Part shown: positions 7,713 through 15,844 of the stretch, piece by piece
Numbering within the stretch: the stretch's first letter is position 1
Layout: each line of letters begins with the position of its first letter
NCBI GenBank assembly: GCA_032229885.1
Contig: JAVYAJ010000251.1
Coordinates: 1 to 30,631 of the forward strand
Length of the DNA stretch: 30,631 nucleotides
Direction: 5' to 3'
Source: Anammoximicrobium sp032229885
GTDB lineage: Bacteria; Planctomycetota; Planctomycetia; Pirellulales; Pirellulaceae
Position numbers and translations under genes: made by a program
The notes under the pieces: generated by a model
Databases searched by the model: none
Told to the model about the DNA's origin: nothing
The model's input: only the letters and a program-made list of their open reading frames with translations

Positions 7713-9077
7713 TCAATCCGCGCTCGGCCCCCATAGCCCGAAACCGTCCAGCTCGGAGGTCTGCACCACGCCTCGGGCAAGGTGGAACATGCCGGGAAAC
7801 CGGCTCTCCCAGTCTCGATTTCCGGCGGGGCAGTATTGCCGTCCGTTGCCTTCGATCGCCGCCACCGTGGGCACACGCGCGGCGAGACTGGCCGAGTGCA
7901 GGAACGATCGCCCGACGCAGGTCAGGTCTTGAACGCATAAGAACAAGCCGTATTTCTGCGCCGCCGCTCCCATCAGCAAAGCCTCGCTGTGCCCCTTGCA
8001 GGCTTTGAGCGCGACGCCGGAATAGCCGAGCTCGCGGGCCAGCAGCAGGCTGTCCAGATCGACCAGCGACTCGTCGATCACAACCGGCTTGATCTTGGCC
8101 GCGGCGTGCATTCTGTTCTCCGGATTGGCCGGCAGATCGCGATGGGTCGGCTGTTCGATATATTGCACCCGGGCCAGCGCCAACGGCGCCTGCTGGCGAA
8201 CGTGCTCGAGGAAGTCGAGCACGTACTCGACGTTCGCGCAACGCTCGTTGAAGTCCAGCGAGTAATTCCAGGCCGCACAGCCACGCCGCGTCTGAGCTTC
8301 GACCGCCACGCGTTCCACGGCAGCGACGCGTTGGACGTCCCAGGCCAGGTCGTCGCCGGCCAGCTTGATCTTCAGATGCGTCAGCCCATCGGCCAGAATC
8401 CATTGGTCGAGCGTCTCGGGCAGACCGTCTCCGATCGGGTGTTCGACGTCGGCGGCAGACAGCGGGTCCAGCGCGCCGACCAGATGGTACAGCGGCATTT
8501 CAGGCTTGGGCTCGCGCAGCGTGTAGCGGTCCAGGTGCTCTCCCGAAAACTCGGGGGTCAGGTAATCCGCCAGATCGCGATTGGCAAACTCGGCCCCGAG
8601 CAGGTTGTACGAGTTGGTCCCCAGCGCCTGGCCGTAGGCGTCGTGGATGGCCGCCTCGAGCGGGCTGGCGACGACCAGTTGCGCCAGCCGTGGCATCGAC
8701 TCGGTCAAGCCCGCGGCGGCGACGATCTCCGCGGCCAGCGGCTGATACTGGCGAGCCAGGTCGTGCGTGATTTCCAGCGGATGCCCCGGCTCGCGATATC
8801 CGTCGGCAAACTGTCCGAGTCGGCGCCCCAGCGCGGTCATCGCGGCCAGCGTATCGTCCGACGAAACCCGCCCGCTCGGCCAGCTCCAGGCATTGCCCAA
8901 GGGCATCGATCCGAACCCCTTGGCGCGGCGGCCAGCGCGTGTTTCGGCCTCGACGCACACGTCCAATAACGTGGCATCGGCGACGACGCGACCGCCGAAC
9001 TTGATCGGGGTCCGATAGGCGAAATGTTGGATCGAAGTCGTGACGCTGCGCAGAATCAGGTCGGTGGGCTTCCCCAT
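7713..9077 (-). CDS. Enolase-superfamily (mandelate racemase/muconate lactonizing) enzyme
   Basis: Enzymes of this superfamily abstract a proton next to a carboxylate with Mg2+ bound in a TIM barrel. Of the 454 residues, about 1-170 form the capping domain and the rest the barrel. Visible active-site elements are the LKIKL motif with K236 and K238, D275 in SLDFNE, E308 in IEQP, D335 in IDES as metal ligands, and K358/K361 in LKACKG as the candidate opposing base. The reaction could be racemisation, epimerisation, cycloisomerisation or sugar-acid dehydration. The sequence does not decide between them, and the protein is longer than typical dipeptide epimerases (about 350). ATG 9077 is the start. 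A small unknown gene follows on the same strand after 259 bp. Confidence 0.88.
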   Translation of the reverse strand: MGKPTDLILRSVTTSIQHFAYRTPIKFGGRVVADATLLDVCVEAETRAGRRAKGFGSMPLGNAWSWPSGRVSSDDTLAAMTALGRRLGQFADGYREPGHPLEITHDLARQYQPLAAEIVAAAGLTESMPRLAQLVVASPLEAAIHDAYGQALGTNSYNLLGAEFANRDLADYLTPEFSGEHLDRYTLREPKPEMPLYHLVGALDPLSAADVEHPIGDGLPETLDQWILADGLTHLKIKLAGDDLAWDVQRVAAVERVAVEAQTRRGCAAWNYSLDFNERCANVEYVLDFLEHVRQQAPLALARVQYIEQPTHRDLPANPENRMHAAAKIKPVVIDESLVDLDSLLLARELGYSGVALKACKGHSEALLMGAAAQKYGLFLCVQDLTCVGRSFLHSASLAARVPTVAAIEGNGRQYCPAGNRDWESRFPGMFHLARGVVQTSELDGFGLWGPSAD

Positions 9078-9399
9078 GGCGTGGCCTCGTTGTTGGGCGC
9101 CGCGCCGGCTTCGCTTCGCGCACTCGCCGTCAACCGCGCGGGCGATGGGTGAAAGGAGGCGGTTCGGCGCGGGGTCGATTGTGGGTTGTCAGCGATCCGC
9201 GATTCGTGTGCGCCGCTCGATCCCGAGGCGTCCACCGCCTCAGTCCCCACGACGCGCGCCGTGCGCGGAGGTTGGAACCACGGAACGACAGGTGAAGGAA
9301 ACGGGTCGACGTGATGTTCGATCCGTGTCATTCGTGCATTCCGCGGTCTTCTCGCGAGCTTTTTTTGGGCCCTGGCAGGGTCGTGGGCGAGCGTCCGGG
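9078..9399. other. Gene-free stretch between two minus-strand genes
   Basis: These 322 bp hold no credible reading frame on either strand. There is a T7 run at 9360-9366 just after the octamer palindrome CTCGCGAG, but nothing on the plus strand ends here for it to terminate. The promoter of the enolase-superfamily gene should lie here. I see no convincing hexamer pair. Confidence 0.5.
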
Positions 9400-10032
9400 C
9401 TAGGCCAGTTGCTTGCGCACCGCCCAGACCGCCGCTTGCGTCCGATCCGTCACGCCGATTTTGCGAAGAATGTGCTGCACATGCTCCTTGACGGTTTCGT
9501 AGCTGATGTGCAACGTCTGAGCGATCTCCTTGTTCGTCAAGCCCAACGCCAACTGTTTCAAGACCTCGCTCTCGCGGGGCGTCAGCGGGACTTCGTTTTC
9601 AGGCGTCAACCGGCCCGGCATCAGCGCGCCCGTGACGCGCCGCAACTCTTCTCGCGTCCACACGTTTCCGCCTTTGCTCGCGCTGTGAATGGCGTCCACG
9701 AACGTGCTGCGATCCGCATCTTTGGCGAGATAGCCAGCAGCCCCCAACGCCGCCGCCCGCGCGATGTACGTCGGGTTGTCGTACGACGAAATCATCAGTA
9801 CGGGAAGATCTGGATAATCCAGTTTGATGCGGTTCAGGACGTTCAATCCGTCCATGTCCGGCAGCCGGACATCCAGCACCACCAGATCCAGTCGTTTATC
9901 TTTGACCAGTCTCAGCGCGTCTTGGCCCGTCCCCGCCTCGGCCGCGACTTGGATGTCCGTGTTCTCGAACAGACTGCGCAGTCCGCGCCGCACGATCTCG
10001 TGATCGTCCACCAGCAAAACTCGAATCGCCAT
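9400..10032 (-). CDS. NarL/FixJ-type response regulator
   Basis: This is a DNA-binding response regulator. The receiver (about 1-120) has D9/D10, the phosphoacceptor D54 in VVLDVRLPDMDG, S82/S83 and K104. A LuxR-type helix-turn-helix follows (about 147-206) with LTPRESEVLKQLALGLTNKEIA and ISYETVKEHVQHILRKIGV. ATG 10032 is chosen: it gives MAIRVLLVDDHE, the standard family beginning, and 210 residues. A TTG at 10065 in frame would add 11 residues. No histidine kinase gene is adjacent, so it is an orphan in this window. The hybrid kinase at 2370 has no HPt and is not an obvious partner. The gene diverges from the zinc-ribbon gene at 10343, and the 310-bp spacer presumably holds both promoters. 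Confidence 0.93.
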   Translation of the reverse strand: MAIRVLLVDDHEIVRRGLRSLFENTDIQVAAEAGTGQDALRLVKDKRLDLVVLDVRLPDMDGLNVLNRIKLDYPDLPVLMISSYDNPTYIARAAALGAAGYLAKDADRSTFVDAIHSASKGGNVWTREELRRVTGALMPGRLTPENEVPLTPRESEVLKQLALGLTNKEIAQTLHISYETVKEHVQHILRKIGVTDRTQAAVWAVRKQLA

Positions 10033-10282
10033 GTTCGCTCTTTCTTCCGCAGGAAGGTATGTCAAACGCCGCCAACCGCGGGCTCGCGCCGCGCACCGAC
10101 GGACCAGAAAAACATCTGCCGCTGCCCCGCGTGACCCCTATCCGGCATCCTAACACGCGCCGCGGACGCCGCAAGAGGGGGCGGCGGGTATTGCGCCCCT
10201 CTAAACAGGGTAATTTGGAAAATTTCTTTCGGTTCGCAGGCGCCGTGGCGAGCACGGCCTTTGCCGCCGCGTTCCGGATGGC

Positions 10283-10310
10283 TTGCGGGTCTCCGGTCGG
10301 TTGGTAAACT
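10283..10310 (+). promoter_or_regulatory. Candidate promoter of the first zinc-ribbon gene
   Basis: TTGCGG at 10283-10288 and TAAACT at 10305-10310 are 16 bp apart and 32 bp before the ATG. The layout matches the pair at 2266-2293. The rest of the 310-bp spacer (10033-10342) contains no gene. It has a local AT-richer patch near 10211-10232. Confidence 0.4.
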
Positions 10311-10342
10311 CGTGCTTGTCGTTTGCCTTGCGAGACAGCCTC

Positions 10343-11437
10343 ATGCCCGACGCAGAAATCATTCCTGCCGACATCGCCGAGCCGACCCCGGTCGATCCGA
10401 GCGTCGCCGCGCCGCGGGGCGTGCCCTGTCGGGCGTGCGGGTGTCCGGTCGAGCCCGGCGATCGGTTCTGCCCTGCCTGCGGCACATCTCAAGCCGTGCC
10501 CGCGGCGCACGTCGAACAAGAATCTCAGTCGCTGTTCTTCCGCTGTCAGAACTGTGGCAGTGAAATGCGCGCCGACCCGCGGCAGCGGAGCTATATCTGC
10601 CCGTTCTGCGATTCCACCTACGTCGTCGAATTCTCGCCGGCCGCCACCGGACGTCAGCCGCCGGAATTCGTGATTGGGTTTGCCGTGACGCCGGATCAGG
10701 CCCGCGACAAGTTTTTCGAATGGATCCGGCGCAACGCTTGGTTCAGACCCCGCGATCTGCGGACCGCGCATGTGGCCGAGAAACAACGGGGGATCTATCT
10801 GCCGTTCTGGACGTTTTCGATGCTCGCAGAAAGCCAGTGGGTCGCCCAGATCGGCGAATACTGGTATCGCACGGAAACTTACGTCACGACCGATTCGAAG
10901 GGCAACAGGGTGAGCCGAACGCGACAGGTTCGCGAGACGCAATGGTGGCCGCTGAGCGGGCGGCGGCATCGCTTCTACAGTGGCTACCTGGTCTCCGGCA
11001 GCCGCGGCTTGCCGCAGCGCGAAGCCGACAAACTGCTGCCGTTTCAACTGCCGGCCCTGAAGCGATATCAGCCGTATTTTCTCGCCGGCTGGCTGTGTGA
11101 AGAATATTCCGTCGCCCGCGACGACGCGCTGGCGATCTGTCAGCAGGAGTTCCTGCGCCGCGAGCAAGCGGCCGTGGCGGCGTTTATGCCGGGCGACGAA
11201 CACCGCGTGCTGGACGTTCGCACGCAATTTTCGCAGGTCAACTCGGACCTCTGCCTGCTGCCGGTCTATCTGCTGACGTATCGCTATAAAGATCGCCTGT
11301 ACCGCTTTTTGATCAACGGGCAGACGGGCAAAGTCGCGGGGGAAAAACCTGTTTCCTGGGCGCGGGTCTGCGTGGCGATCGGCGGCGGCGTTGCGGCATT
11401 GGTCGTTCTGGCGCTGGCGCTGAGCCGTTGGTTGTGA
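10343..11437 (+). CDS. Double zinc-ribbon protein with C-terminal membrane anchor (paralogue 1)
   Basis: The 364-residue product starts at ATG 10343; the frame is open from 10283, but that would overlap the promoter-like hexamers. Two zinc ribbons lie at the N-terminus: C29/C32 with C43/C46, and C68/C71 with C86/C89. A long middle domain (about 105-335) is rich in aromatic residues (IYLPFWTF, GEYWYRTETYV, RFYSGYLVSGSRGLP) and ends in PVYLLTYRYKDRLYRFLING. A single hydrophobic helix follows (about 341-361, VCVAIGGGVAALVVLALAL), giving a tail-anchored layout with the ribbons probably in the cytoplasm. Ribbon proteins of this type, like B. subtilis YdjG, sit beside SPFH and PspA genes. A paralogue lies 285 bp downstream. 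The function is unknown, and a role in envelope stress is inferred from the family context. Confidence 0.8.
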   Translation: MPDAEIIPADIAEPTPVDPSVAAPRGVPCRACGCPVEPGDRFCPACGTSQAVPAAHVEQESQSLFFRCQNCGSEMRADPRQRSYICPFCDSTYVVEFSPAATGRQPPEFVIGFAVTPDQARDKFFEWIRRNAWFRPRDLRTAHVAEKQRGIYLPFWTFSMLAESQWVAQIGEYWYRTETYVTTDSKGNRVSRTRQVRETQWWPLSGRRHRFYSGYLVSGSRGLPQREADKLLPFQLPALKRYQPYFLAGWLCEEYSVARDDALAICQQEFLRREQAAVAAFMPGDEHRVLDVRTQFSQVNSDLCLLPVYLLTYRYKDRLYRFLINGQTGKVAGEKPVSWARVCVAIGGGVAALVVLALALSRWL

Positions 11438-11462
11438 GGCGTGCGCGGCGACGAGACAAGAC

Positions 11463-11487
11463 ATGGCATGGCATGGCATGGCATGGC
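11463..11487. repeat. Five tandem copies of ATGGC
   Basis: The pentamer ATGGC is repeated five times without error in the 285-bp spacer between the two zinc-ribbon genes. A 5-bp unit is the kind that changes copy number by slippage. It lies outside both reading frames, so any effect would be on the spacing of regulatory sites. Confidence 0.85.
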
Positions 11488-11722
11488 AACGGCCGCGGTC
11501 GCCGTGCGTCCCGGGCGCATCCGGCACGCGCGTTGCCCGCGAATTGATCGCGGCCGTGGGTGATTGCATGACCCGGGCGTCACAGGTTCCGCCTGCCGGG
11601 CGAAAGCTTTGTTGACATCGCTGGATCCACAACGCGAGGCTGTGGCGACGAGCGAGCGTGGCAGACCTCGCCCGAGCGCCGCCCGTTTCAGGATGGCTCG
11701 CCGCCGCGCAGGATGACAACCG

Positions 11723-12694
11723 ATGAGCGAATCTTGGCTACGATGCACGATCTGTCGCGCCGTGCTGGACGGCGAAGACCTGTTTTGTCCCAATTGCGGC
11801 GCCGAGGCGCCGCAACGCACGGCGGACGCTCGCCCGCCTTCGGTTCGGCTGTCGACGCACAATTTCCAGTGTCAGGGATGCGGAGCGTCCATGAGCTACG
11901 ATGCGTCCGCCGGAACCCTGCGTTGTCCGTTCTGTGGTTCCGAGCGTCTGGAACAACAGCAGGACGTCCGCGTGCTGTCCGCGGACCGAGTGATCCCGTT
12001 CGTTGTCAATCGGGCACAGGCCGCCGCAGCGCTGCGCACGTGGCTGGGTACGGGCTACTGGCGTCCCGGCGACCTGGCGGCCGCGTCGGTGCTGACCAAG
12101 ATCGCGCCGGTGTTCATCCCGTACTGGATATTCGAAGCGCGGACCTGGACGTACTGGACTGCCGACAGCAGCGCGACGCCCGGCGGTGCGCGCAGCGATT
12201 GGTTCCCCTTGTGCGGCGAGCATCGCGGCAGCTACAGCGGCTTGCTGATCGGCGCCAGCGGCGCGTTGACACCCGGCGAGACCGATGCCTTGTGTCCGTT
12301 CGACCTGACCCAGGCCATGGCCTATGATGAAATGGACATGGGCAACGCGACCGTCGAGCAGTTTCGCGTCCCCCGCAAGTACGCTCGGCCGTTGGCCTCC
12401 GCCGCCCTGGAAAACCGCGAGCACGCCGCATGCCAGAAGTATGTGCCGGGCCGTTGTCGCAACATGAAAGTAAACGTTCGACTCGAAGGACTGTCCAGCG
12501 AAGCGGTCTTGTTGCCGGTCTGGATTATGGCGTATCGTTATCGGGGCCGCGCGTATCGATTCCTGGTCAACGGCCAGAGCGGCCGCTTTACGGGCCAGGC
12601 GCCCACTTCGTGGCGAAAGGTGATCGCCGCCGCCGCTGTCGGCGTCCTGGCGATCGTGGTATGCTTGATCCTGCTGAGCCTGGCGCTGCGGTAG
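11723..12694 (+). CDS. Double zinc-ribbon protein with C-terminal membrane anchor (paralogue 2)
   Basis: This 323-residue protein is a diverged copy of the preceding one. Ribbon 1 uses C8/C11 and C22/C25, ribbon 2 C50/C53 and C68/C71. The middle domain shares the pattern of the first copy: FIPYWIF, then HRGSYSGLLIGASG, then LPVWIMAYRYRGRAYRFLVN and SWRKV just before the single membrane helix (about 300-320). The first ribbon begins only 7 residues into the protein, and the middle domain is shorter because the EYWYRTETYV segment is reduced. ATG 11723 has an AGGA about 9 bp upstream. The two copies are in tandem and probably arose by local duplication. The second may need its own promoter because 285 bp separate them. 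The function is unknown. Confidence 0.8.
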   Translation: MSESWLRCTICRAVLDGEDLFCPNCGAEAPQRTADARPPSVRLSTHNFQCQGCGASMSYDASAGTLRCPFCGSERLEQQQDVRVLSADRVIPFVVNRAQAAAALRTWLGTGYWRPGDLAAASVLTKIAPVFIPYWIFEARTWTYWTADSSATPGGARSDWFPLCGEHRGSYSGLLIGASGALTPGETDALCPFDLTQAMAYDEMDMGNATVEQFRVPRKYARPLASAALENREHAACQKYVPGRCRNMKVNVRLEGLSSEAVLLPVWIMAYRYRGRAYRFLVNGQSGRFTGQAPTSWRKVIAAAAVGVLAIVVCLILLSLALR

Positions 12695-13050
12695 GCCGGC
12701 TACCGTCGGAACTCGCCCAGCGCGGCTTCGTTCCGCTCGGCCGCGCCAGCTACACCGGCCGAAAATGGCGCGACGAACGATGGATACGATGGATTTCGCT
12801 CCTCCGACCGGCGCCGGACAGCTGGAGGGCCACGCTCCGTCGTCGCCGCCGGAGCCGCGCGACCGTAAACGGTGGTGACGAACCGCGGACGCGGCGAAGC
12901 CTAACCTATCCCGGGACAAGCAGTCATACCGCTCATGGTGATCGAGACTACGAGTGCCGAGTCCACGGACGCCGAGGCCCTGTCCCCAACCGCTCGCCCC
13001 CTTGCGCGCAGCACGAACATCGAATCGCCAACTCGCAGTACGGAGGCCCT
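12695..13050. other. Gene-free stretch upstream of ruvB
   Basis: This 356-bp stretch has no supported gene. The ruvB frame stays open through it, but the translated text is arginine-rich and unlike any RuvB N-terminus. No clear promoter hexamers or strong inverted repeats were seen. Confidence 0.5.
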
Positions 13051-14082
13051 ATGGCGCGCGAGACCGTTTTAAAGAGCAGCCCGGCCAAGGAGGACGAGGA
13101 TCGCGACCTGCGCCCCCAGCGGATGGCCGACATGGTCGGACAGCGCGAAGTCTACGAGCGGCTGAAAATCGTCGTCGCGGCGGCCCGCAAACGCGAAGAG
13201 CCATTGAGCCATATCCTGTTCGATGGTCCGCCCGGTCTGGGCAAGACAACCTTTGCCATGTGCATTCCCCGCGAGTTAGGAGTCAGCGTCCAATTGGCGA
13301 GCGGGCCGGCCATCAAGGCGCCGAAAGATATCGTCCCGTATCTGACGAACGCCGAACAGAACTCGGTCTTGTTCATCGACGAGATCCACCGGCTGCCGCG
13401 GGCGGTCGAGGAATACCTGTACACGGCCATGGAAGATTTTCGGATCGATATCGTACTGGGCGAGGGCATCAATGCGCGGACGCACAATCTGTGGCTCAAG
13501 CCGTTCACGCTGATCGGAGCCACAACTCGCGCTGGCCTCTTGTCCGGTCCGCTCCGCGACCGATTTCCGGTCCGCGAGCACCTGGGGTTTTATTCGGTGG
13601 ACGAACTGACGGAGATCCTCCGCCGCAACGCACGCAAGCTGAACGTCCTGGTGGACGAGGACGCCGCGGCGGAGATCGCGGCCCGCAGCCGCAGTACGCC
13701 GCGGATCGCCAACAATCGACTGCGGTGGGTGCGCGACTATGCCGAGACCAAGGCGGATGGGCGGGTCACGTTGCCCGTCGCGCGAGCCGCGCTGACGATG
13801 GCGGGGATCGATGATCTGGGTCTGGCGAAACTGGACCGCGATTATCTGACGACGGTGGTCCGCGTGTTTGCGGGCGGGCCGGTCGGAATCGAGGCCGTCG
13901 CGCATACGATGAACGCGTCGCCCGATACGCTCGAGGACGAAGTCGAGCCTTTTCTGCTGCGCAGCGAGCTGCTCGTCCGCACCCCCCGCGGTCGCGTGGC
14001 CACCGCCAAGTGTTATCGCCATCTGAAGATCGCCGCCCCGACGAACGACCCGCCGGACCCGCAGCCGCTGCTGTTCGACTGA
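13051..14082 (+). CDS. ruvB: Holliday junction branch-migration ATPase RuvB
   Basis: RuvB is the hexameric AAA+ motor that drives branch migration with RuvA. ATG 13051 is chosen because CGGAGG lies at 13041-13046 and the product then begins in the usual place, giving 343 residues. Visible elements are Walker A GPPGLGKTT (59-67), Walker B D110/E111 in LFIDEIHRL, sensor 1 in LIGATTRAGLLS, arginine-finger region PLRDRF (167-172), sensor 2 TPRIA with R218, and the C-terminal winged helix ending RTPRGRVATAKCYRHLKI. After sensor 2 it reads IANNRLRWVRDY, where most RuvB proteins have IANRLLRRVRDF. Several positions between Walker A and B also differ from the norm. ruvA and ruvC are not adjacent. It is either the sole RuvB or a diverged second copy; the window cannot tell. 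Confidence 0.93.
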   Translation: MARETVLKSSPAKEDEDRDLRPQRMADMVGQREVYERLKIVVAAARKREEPLSHILFDGPPGLGKTTFAMCIPRELGVSVQLASGPAIKAPKDIVPYLTNAEQNSVLFIDEIHRLPRAVEEYLYTAMEDFRIDIVLGEGINARTHNLWLKPFTLIGATTRAGLLSGPLRDRFPVREHLGFYSVDELTEILRRNARKLNVLVDEDAAAEIAARSRSTPRIANNRLRWVRDYAETKADGRVTLPVARAALTMAGIDDLGLAKLDRDYLTTVVRVFAGGPVGIEAVAHTMNASPDTLEDEVEPFLLRSELLVRTPRGRVATAKCYRHLKIAAPTNDPPDPQPLLFD

Positions 14083-14212
14083 GGCCGTTTGCACACTCGC
14101 GGATTCGACGACCGCGCCCCCGCCAGCCGAGCTCGCGCGTCGCGACGGACGCGCATCGCCCGCGAAAGACCGATGGCCGCGCCCGGTCGTCCCACCGGCT
14201 CGCGGCGCGGTT

Positions 14213-15349
14213 CTACTCGGCGCCGCGTTGGGCGACGAGCCGCGAGTCGAGTCGACGATTTGCCTTTCGTTGCCCTTTCTCTGCCCGGCGCTCGCGTGGG
14301 TCTTTCAAGCTATCCGCGAGCCGTCCCAACGCCTCGGTTTCGATCTGCCGGACACGTTCGCGCGTCAGCCCGAGTTTTTCGCCGATCTCCTTGAGCGTGT
14401 GCGGCTCCATGTTGTCGAGGCCAAACCGCATCCGCAAGATCGTCGCCTCGCGCTCGTCCAACCGATCGATCATCTGCAACACGCTGCTCAGCACGTCGTT
14501 GTCCAGCAACTCGTCTTCCGGCGTCTTCATCCGCTCGTCCATGACCATCTCGCCGAGCGACCAACCGACTTCGGGCTGGTCGACCTGCGGCGTGGCGTTG
14601 TAGATATGAATCGCCTTCTTGATGATCGGCAGCTTTTTCTTGGGCACGCCCAGCACACGGGCGATCTCCTCGTGGGTCGGCGTCCGCCCCAGCTCTTCAC
14701 TGAGCCGGACGTTCGCCCGACGCCATTTGGACAGCAGCTCGACCATGTAGGCAGGGATGCGGATGGTCTTTCCGGAATTGATCAGCGCCCGCTTGATCGA
14801 CTGTTTGATCCAATAGCTGGCATAGGTGCTGAATCGCGTCCCAACCGTCGGATCAAAACCTTCGACTGCGCGCAGCAGGCCCAGGTTGCCCTCTTCGATC
14901 AAGTCCTGCAGCCCCAGGCCTTTGCCGAGATAGCCCCGCGCAATGTTCACGACCAGCCGTAGGTTGGCCCGCACCATGTGATCCCGCGCCGCGGCATCTC
15001 CCACCGCAATCCGAGCCGCGAGCGACTGTTCTTCTTCAGCCGACAGCAACCGCGTTTCGTTGATCTCGCGCAGATAGGTCTCGAGCGGCGACTGTAACGA
15101 CGAACTGGACCGGTCGCCACGCCGGCGAAAAGACGCGATTTCTTCTTCTTCGGACAGCAGCGATTCAGACGGGTCTCTGGCCGGGCTTTCGTCTTCGTCG
15201 AATTCTTCGCCGTCGTCCTCGCTATCGTCCTCGTGCATGTCGAGATCCGAGCGACACGCGTCCTCCAGCGCATCCTCACGGACCGCGACGAAGCCGGGAC
15301 CAGGAAAAAAGTCCGAATCTGCCAAGTGATCTGCATCGATCAATTGCAT
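14213..15349 (-). CDS. Sigma-70 family factor of primary type
   Basis: The 378-residue protein directs RNA polymerase to promoters. It has region 1.2 (SPLETYLREINETRLLSAEEE, 87-107), region 2 with the core-binding and -10 reading parts (NLRLVVNIARGYLGKGLGLQDLI, FDPTVGTRFSTYASYWIKQSI), region 3 (about 198-272) and region 4 with the -35 helix-turn-helix (TLKEIGEKLGLTRERVRQIE, 318-337). It is shorter than a classical RpoD and lacks the non-conserved region, so it resembles group 2 or RpoS-like factors; which group is uncertain. Residues 35-70 are extremely acidic (HEDDSEDDGEEFDEDE). The C-terminal tail is basic. It is convergent with ruvB. An imperfect palindrome sits 22-42 bp before the ATG. 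Confidence 0.92.
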   Translation of the reverse strand: MQLIDADHLADSDFFPGPGFVAVREDALEDACRSDLDMHEDDSEDDGEEFDEDESPARDPSESLLSEEEEIASFRRRGDRSSSSLQSPLETYLREINETRLLSAEEEQSLAARIAVGDAAARDHMVRANLRLVVNIARGYLGKGLGLQDLIEEGNLGLLRAVEGFDPTVGTRFSTYASYWIKQSIKRALINSGKTIRIPAYMVELLSKWRRANVRLSEELGRTPTHEEIARVLGVPKKKLPIIKKAIHIYNATPQVDQPEVGWSLGEMVMDERMKTPEDELLDNDVLSSVLQMIDRLDEREATILRMRFGLDNMEPHTLKEIGEKLGLTRERVRQIETEALGRLADSLKDPRERRAEKGQRKANRRLDSRLVAQRGAE

Positions 15350-15370
15350 GAATAGGGCTGCTTTCTGGTG

Positions 15371-15391
15371 GCACGCGCATCATGCTCGTGC
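15371..15391. promoter_or_regulatory. Imperfect 21-bp dyad upstream of the sigma gene
   Basis: GCACG and CGTGC flank GCAT and ATGC around a central C (15381), with one mismatched pair, giving a 21-bp dyad. It lies 22-42 bp upstream of the sigma-factor ATG and is flanked by an A5 run at 15392-15396. It could be an operator or leader hairpin for the sigma gene, or a copy of a dispersed palindromic repeat. Confidence 0.4.
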
Positions 15392-15844
15392 AAAAAGCCA
15401 CGGCAATCCGTTTGGTTGGCAACCATTGCGAGACCCCAGGCCTCTACGTGGGACACGCTCTCGAGAAAGCGGCTCGTCCTGCACCGACCAAGCCGCCGAT
15501 CCGAATACGCGGATGCGTCCGTCAGGCGGAAGTCGGTCAGAGAATGTGTCGGTCTGGAACTCGGAAACGGGTGCGTTTTCTGGAAACTCGCGCAAACGCG
15601 GAACGATTCCGCAGGCGGCGCGACGTGCAGACTCCAGTATCGGCCCACCGCCCCCACTGTCTGAAGCGGCTTCGACCGGAGACGAACTATGCGGAATAGA
15701 CGTGACGTGCGAATTCTGCGCAATGTACGACACGCCCTATTTTGGTGCATCGCATTCACCGAAACGTGTCATCTTCAGTCGCCTTGCGCCAGCCGGCCAT
15801 CGCCATGGACGCCGCCCCAGGGCTGGCGCCGTGCGTGCCTCTGT

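Noticed and set aside
9341..9366. CTCGCGAG plus T7 as an intrinsic terminator on the plus strand
   Set aside because: The palindrome has no loop-forming space and there is no plus-strand gene upstream that would end here.
9896..11719. A 607-codon minus-strand frame across the response regulator and first zinc-ribbon gene
   Set aside because: It lies opposite or out of frame with genes that carry clear domains, and its N-terminus includes the translated ATGGC repeat.
12430..13050. N-terminal extension of ruvB by 207 codons
   Set aside because: The frame is merely open; the text is unlike RuvB, overlaps the upstream gene, and CGGAGG plus ATG 13051 marks the proper start.
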